DNA of 64,000 nucleotides from Saturnia japonica (taxonomy: Eukaryota; Arthropoda; Insecta; Lepidoptera; Saturniidae). Numbering within the stretch: the stretch's first letter is position 1; every line of letters starts with the position of its first letter. Below are positions 55,201 to 61,200 of this stretch, one piece after another. The position numbers were made by a program, and so were the translations under genes. The notes under the pieces were generated by a model. That model did not search any database, had not been told where the DNA came from, and saw nothing but the letters and a program-made list of their open reading frames with translations. The stretch spans positions 9,952,115 to 10,016,114 of the forward strand of contig CM065316.1 in NCBI GenBank assembly GCA_033032175.1. Direction: 5' to 3'.

Positions 55201-58200
55201 TAAATTTGTTTTATTATTTTGATATGTGCACTCATATTGTCTACTTTATCATAAAGCACTTTAATTATGTGTAATGATTCAATCATATTATTTACATTTT
55301 TTTTTTCTAAAATATTTCCTGGTGGGGCAAGACAAGGACATAAGTATGGGGTAAGATGAGTTAGTACCCCATCATGCCCCTAATGGATATTGAACTAAGT
55401 TTTTACATTGAATAAATATCGAAAACTTAATTTATTTGTAACAGATAGAAAAAATGGTGTGTAACTATAAAAGAAAAACTACTAGAGGGTGCTGGTCTGT
55501 AGAAAGTATGAAAAAGGCCGTAAATGACGTTTTAGGCAAGAAAATTGGATACAAAAAGGCAGCACTTTATATGGGGTACCCCAGACTACATTAGAGCGTT
55601 ACGTCAAGAAAATCAAAAGTGGTAGTGAGGTAAGCTTTGGTAAACTTATCCAATCTACATTTTCTTTAAAAGAAAAAGATGAGCTGGCCACTTATTTTAA
55701 GGATATGGAAAAACGTCTTTTTGGTTTATCAACATTAAGTCAGCGCTAGATGGCGTTTGAGCTGGCTGTCAAAAATAATAAGAAACATAATTTTAATACT
55801 GATAAAAAGTTAGCAGATATCGATTGGCTAAAAGGATTTTTAAAACGACATCCATATTTATCTATCAGGAAGCCAGAAGTCACTTCAGCAGCACGAGCTA
55901 TGGGTTTTAATAAAATAGCAATAGACAAATTTTACAGTTTACTTGGCATTACTTATGACAAATATAATTTAACCCCTGATCGCATTTATAACTGTGATGA
56001 CTGATGACACTGGCATTTGCAATGTCTCAAAAACAAAATCTAAAATTATAGCAGAAAAAGGGAGGAAACAAGTAGGTTCCTGTCTTCAGCTGAATGAGGG
56101 TAAACTATTACAGTGGAGATATGCTTTGATGCAGCCGGAACATACATGCCTCCCATGCTGATATTGCCTCGGCAGAGAATGAAGCCAGAATTACTGGACC
56201 ATGCTCCTTCAGGTACGACATCCGAATGTAACCCTCGAGGCTGGATATCAAGTGAAATTTTCTTAAAGTGGTTTAAGAAGTTCATCCGCTTCACTGGATG
56301 TTCACTAGTCAATCCTGTTTTACTTCTTTTAGATGGCCACGCTACACACACACAAAATATAGAAGTTATTGAACTTGCACGCGAAAACGGAGTCGTAATC
56401 CTTTGCTTTCCACCACACTGTACTCACAGGTTACATCCGCTGGAGGTCTCATTCACGAAGCCTTTAAGTATGTATTATGACCATGCTGCTATAAATTGGT
56501 TGAGATCGCATCCAGGTCGTATAATCACCATGTTTCAGTTAAGTGAATTTTTTGGTGAGGCTTACATAAAAGCCGCAACAATGTCGACCGCAATAAACGG
56601 GTTTCGCAAATGTGGAATATGACCATTCAATCAACATAACTTCAATGATTCTGACTTTATTGCCGCGGTAACAACTGACATACCAACTGCTGGTAAGTCA
56701 CAGCCACTGGATGAAGTAGCAGATTGCGAATCTACCCAAGGTTACTGAAACTTTAACACCTCATCAGAAGACTCCTACATGATAGCCCCAACCTGTGGCT
56801 TATAGTTTACCAAAAGATTGCCCAACAATCAGTTCCCCTATTCTAGCAGTTTGTCGTAATTTGACTTCGAGCTTTGAAAATGCTTCACCCAAAGACATTC
56901 TACAGGTGCGCTCAGTTGGGCAACAAAAAGAAAATAGGAAACAGTATCGTCGAGGAAAAACAGCCATTCTAACTTCAACCACCTACAAAAACGAATTAGA
57001 ACAACTAAAACGCTCCAAAAAGTGTGCAGATCCTAATGATTTTCGACTAAAGAAAAATTCTAACAAAAAACGGACAAAGAAAGTTACAACTGAAAATGAT
57101 GATGAGGATATTGTATGTTTATATTGTAATGACGTAAATCACACTTATTTGAAGTCATCAGGTGGTTGGGTGAGCTGCCAGTTAGGTGGAGTATGGGCTC
57201 ACAAAGCTTGTGCAGGAGTGGATGATGATGATCTGGAAGAACTACATGTCTTTTTTGTGAACAAAAATAACAACCCCATTTTTTCATCCTTTTTTAATAG
57301 CCCATCTTATACGTTACGTTACGTTTACGTTTTTTCTTACCGTTTTAGAAATGATAAAAATTAAATAAATGGTCAATGAGTCCAAATAATGATCCAAATT
57401 ATAGTTTATTAAACAACTTCGGAATTATGATTGTTAAAAATAAATATTAGGAAAAATGTTACTACTTTTACATAGCAGAAAAAATAGAATGTTCGGGAAA
57501 GAATATCTTGGATACAAAAAGATTGATAATAAATACCGTCAAACAGAATCTGAGCCCGAGAGAACCGTGGGCCCTCTATGCAGTTCACAGTTTTGTGCTC
57601 GTAGCAAAGTATTTTTTTGCTCACACCTAACGCAAGAGATGAGACTGTCTTTTATACGTGGAATTTGAATCCTCATCACCAAAACCTGTTGCTTCAAGGA
57701 AGCTTTTTTGTGACGTTTTAGCAGAACAAAATATAGGTTTGTTTCAACCTAAAATAGACGCTTGTGACCTTTACTGGGCTTATAAAGTAGGCAACGTATT
57801 AGAAAAAGATTATCAGATTATTGAAGTCAAGAACATGGCTCGAGAGGAAAAGAACTAGGATAAAAAACCGCAAAAAATAGAATCATTCACACGGTGACTG
57901 CTGATTTACAAGCTGTAAAACTATGTCCTTATTTGATGGCTAGTAAGTACCCTTTATATTAAAACCAAGTTGCAGTGCATAATTTCACTATCTACAATCT
58001 TGGAACAGATGATGTCACATGCTATTAGTTCGATGAAACCACTTGAAACTTAAATGATACCACCTACACTTACTTTTTGTGGATTACGTAACAAATCTGT
58101 TAGATGAAGATGCAAAAGATGTAGTTTATATGGACAGATGGTTGCAGGTCGCAAAATAGAAACAGTATCGTTTCAAATGCGAAATATTTTTGCCATCACA

Positions 58201-61200
58201 GTACGCAACATTAACTAAACATGCAAGAAAGAAACCCTCTCCATACAAAGTCATTCAACCGGATTATACTTTTTTCAAGGACTACGGAATTAAAGCATAT
58301 CACGTATATGACTCCATACGACCTGGCCGTATTGCTGGTGATGATTGTGTGGTGGACCTGCGAGAATTAAAATATAATCCTGAGATTAAAGATGACTTAA
58401 TTCCATTGCCACGAAAACCACCAAATATCTTAACACTTACAAATAGTGTCCCATTGCTTTTCTCATCTAGAGTGCCAATATTAGAAAGCAAATATATTAT
58501 GCATTTACAGCAACTAAAAAACGTCATTCCTCATTATTTTCATCAGTTTTATGACAACTTACCGTATAAGAAAAAATAAGTTTTTTAAATTATAATTATA
58601 AATTTATGAAGGCTGTGGTATGAAGGTAGGTATCTGTCTTTAATAAACCACTTTTTGATGTTCCTATTATTTCATTATTATGTTTAGATAAACAAATATT
58701 TCATTTATTTTTGACTGACTATTGATAATGCCTGTAATTATTTTATTTGTAAGCTCTTTGTTTTGTTTTGTTTGTAGTAAGATTAATTGAATTATGCTAG
58801 TATGTTACTACCGAGTTTTTTTTATTGATGAGAATGATTAATTGAGTAAATATAATCACTTTTTTTAAATATTACTCTGGTTTATTTTCCCTCCGATTCC
58901 GCGCAAATGACAAAAAAACTCAAATGTCGAATACCATAAAAAATTTATAACAGCGTAAGTTTATTTTCTAGCTAAATATCGATTGTCTTGAATTAGATAT
59001 TATTATATAAGCTGAGTAACACACATTTCTAAATAACTAAAAGTTCAGACAAGTATTTGATAAGTACATGACAAGATATTTAGTTTTATCGTTCTCCTGT
59101 AAAATTTGCTGCATCAAAGTTACGCGGTATTGCAGTATCAGCGACGATATGTAAACTGGCTAATCCCTGTAGCGACATATTTAAGTAAATCAATATAGCG
59201 GGTGCATCACCTGGTATATGGTACTCACGATCCAGTCGGATACAATAAAATTATTGCAAACAGCATAATGAAACATATGTAGGTTTTGAAGTGCAATAAA
59301 ATTAAATATCATTGCTAAGGTAAACTTATTTTATTATTAGGTTTCCCCGCGAATACAATGTTTTCAAATTGATTTCAGCAATCGATGAATGTTATTCAAT
59401 AATGCCTCAACAGGAACTGAATTGTAAATTAATTTTATAAAAGTAATAATTGCACTGAGTATTTCTTCTTACCTTATGTTACAGTTAAAAGCGGTAAAAA
59501 CAATCTACTTGATATCAGCAGGGACGGGCATTACACCAATGGTCGGACTTATAAAATTCATGCTTTCAAGATCTAATCCCAGATGGTATGTAACCAAAAT
59601 TTATATACTTCATTTCACATTTCAAGTGCACAATTAATTTAATATAATCATTAATCATCATAAATAAGTTTTAAAATAATACTACCGCAAGATGGATGAA
59701 ATTTTGGGGGGCAATTGTAAAATAGCATTAGAATAGAATAGAAAATACTTAATTGATTCAAACATACACTGTACAATAAAAATAAAAAGTAGAAACAACA
59801 AGCGGCCTTATTGCTAAAAGTAATTTCTTCCAGGCAACCTTACAAAGGATTGGAAGAAAGAACGAATGAGATAGCATTCCAAGTGGAAACCTTTTTTCTT
59901 AGTGTTTTCTCTACTATTGTCCCAACCCATAAAGTTAATATGTGAGGGCCTCCCAGATGGACGACCCTTTTCATGTTTTCTCTACTTTTTTTCATTACTA
60001 TATAAAAAACTTAGGACCGATTTGCAAGCATTTGCTATTTTTGAAAAACATTATGATGTGATGTATTAACAAAGGCTCTAGAGCGTGTGGCCAATGATAA
60101 CTGTGTAAAAGCCATAGGTCTAGTATAGATTAAGTGGGGGCAGTAGCCATTAAATGGGCGAATGTTGGAATACTGGCTTTTTTTCTATGTTTGTATTTGA
60201 ATTGTTCTATGTGATATAGAATATACTTTACTTTAATTAAAACTGTCTAACCGAAAAACACATTTTATTAAATATTTTCAATAAAATTCATCAGGGCCCC
60301 TTACTGTATGGTACCTAGGATAATTACACCGCTGATAAAATATATTGCTTTTACTTTAATTGGGTACTATGACATGATTTTATCCACAAATTAATAACAA
60401 AAAAAATTATACTGTAATGGTTATATTTACGGATCTGTTTCAGCGAACGTGCTAATTTATTGTTCTTCAATAAAACAGAAGACGATATACTGTTTCTGGA
60501 AAACTTTAAAGAAATTATAAAAGAAGACGATAGGTAATTTTTCTTTGAAAAACCTTTAAGCTCATTGATTTGTCTTTAGAGAATTGAGAAGATCGCATAA
60601 CTTCAATACACCCAAGCCAGCTGAATTTGTCTGTCTACTCTGGAAATTATGACAGCAAAATGGATTGCTGCAAACATACATGTGGTGAAAATCCTGTACT
60701 CATCATACATCGTGTTTCGGTTTCCACAAAAAAAAATCCGTTTATGTAGAGTATTTTGTCTTGTAAAAGTCAAGAATATGATAAATAACAAAGAACGTTC
60801 GTCTTTCAACATTCGGCGTTGTTTATATTCTGTATTGTATCGTGGTGGGCGATCCTGTATGATTTACATAATCGAGACATGTTATTACTAATACCAGTAA
60901 CTAATAATTTTCATAATTGAATACCTAACGTTACTATTTAGTATTACCGACAATTCTCGTTCAGTCATAAACGAAGTAGTTCATTATACCTACTGAGAAG
61001 CTAACAAAGCTCGAAAATCTGTATTTTACGTCTCATTTTCACATGCCACTACAAGTAAAGATTTTTCTTATAACTGGGACGTAATCTACAATGAAACTTA
61101 ATTTACTTGTTAGTGTATGTCAAACTTATTGAATACCCATAAAGACAACTTGCCTTGTCTAATCTAAATTAAATCAAAATTATTAATTTTATCAAGGCTT

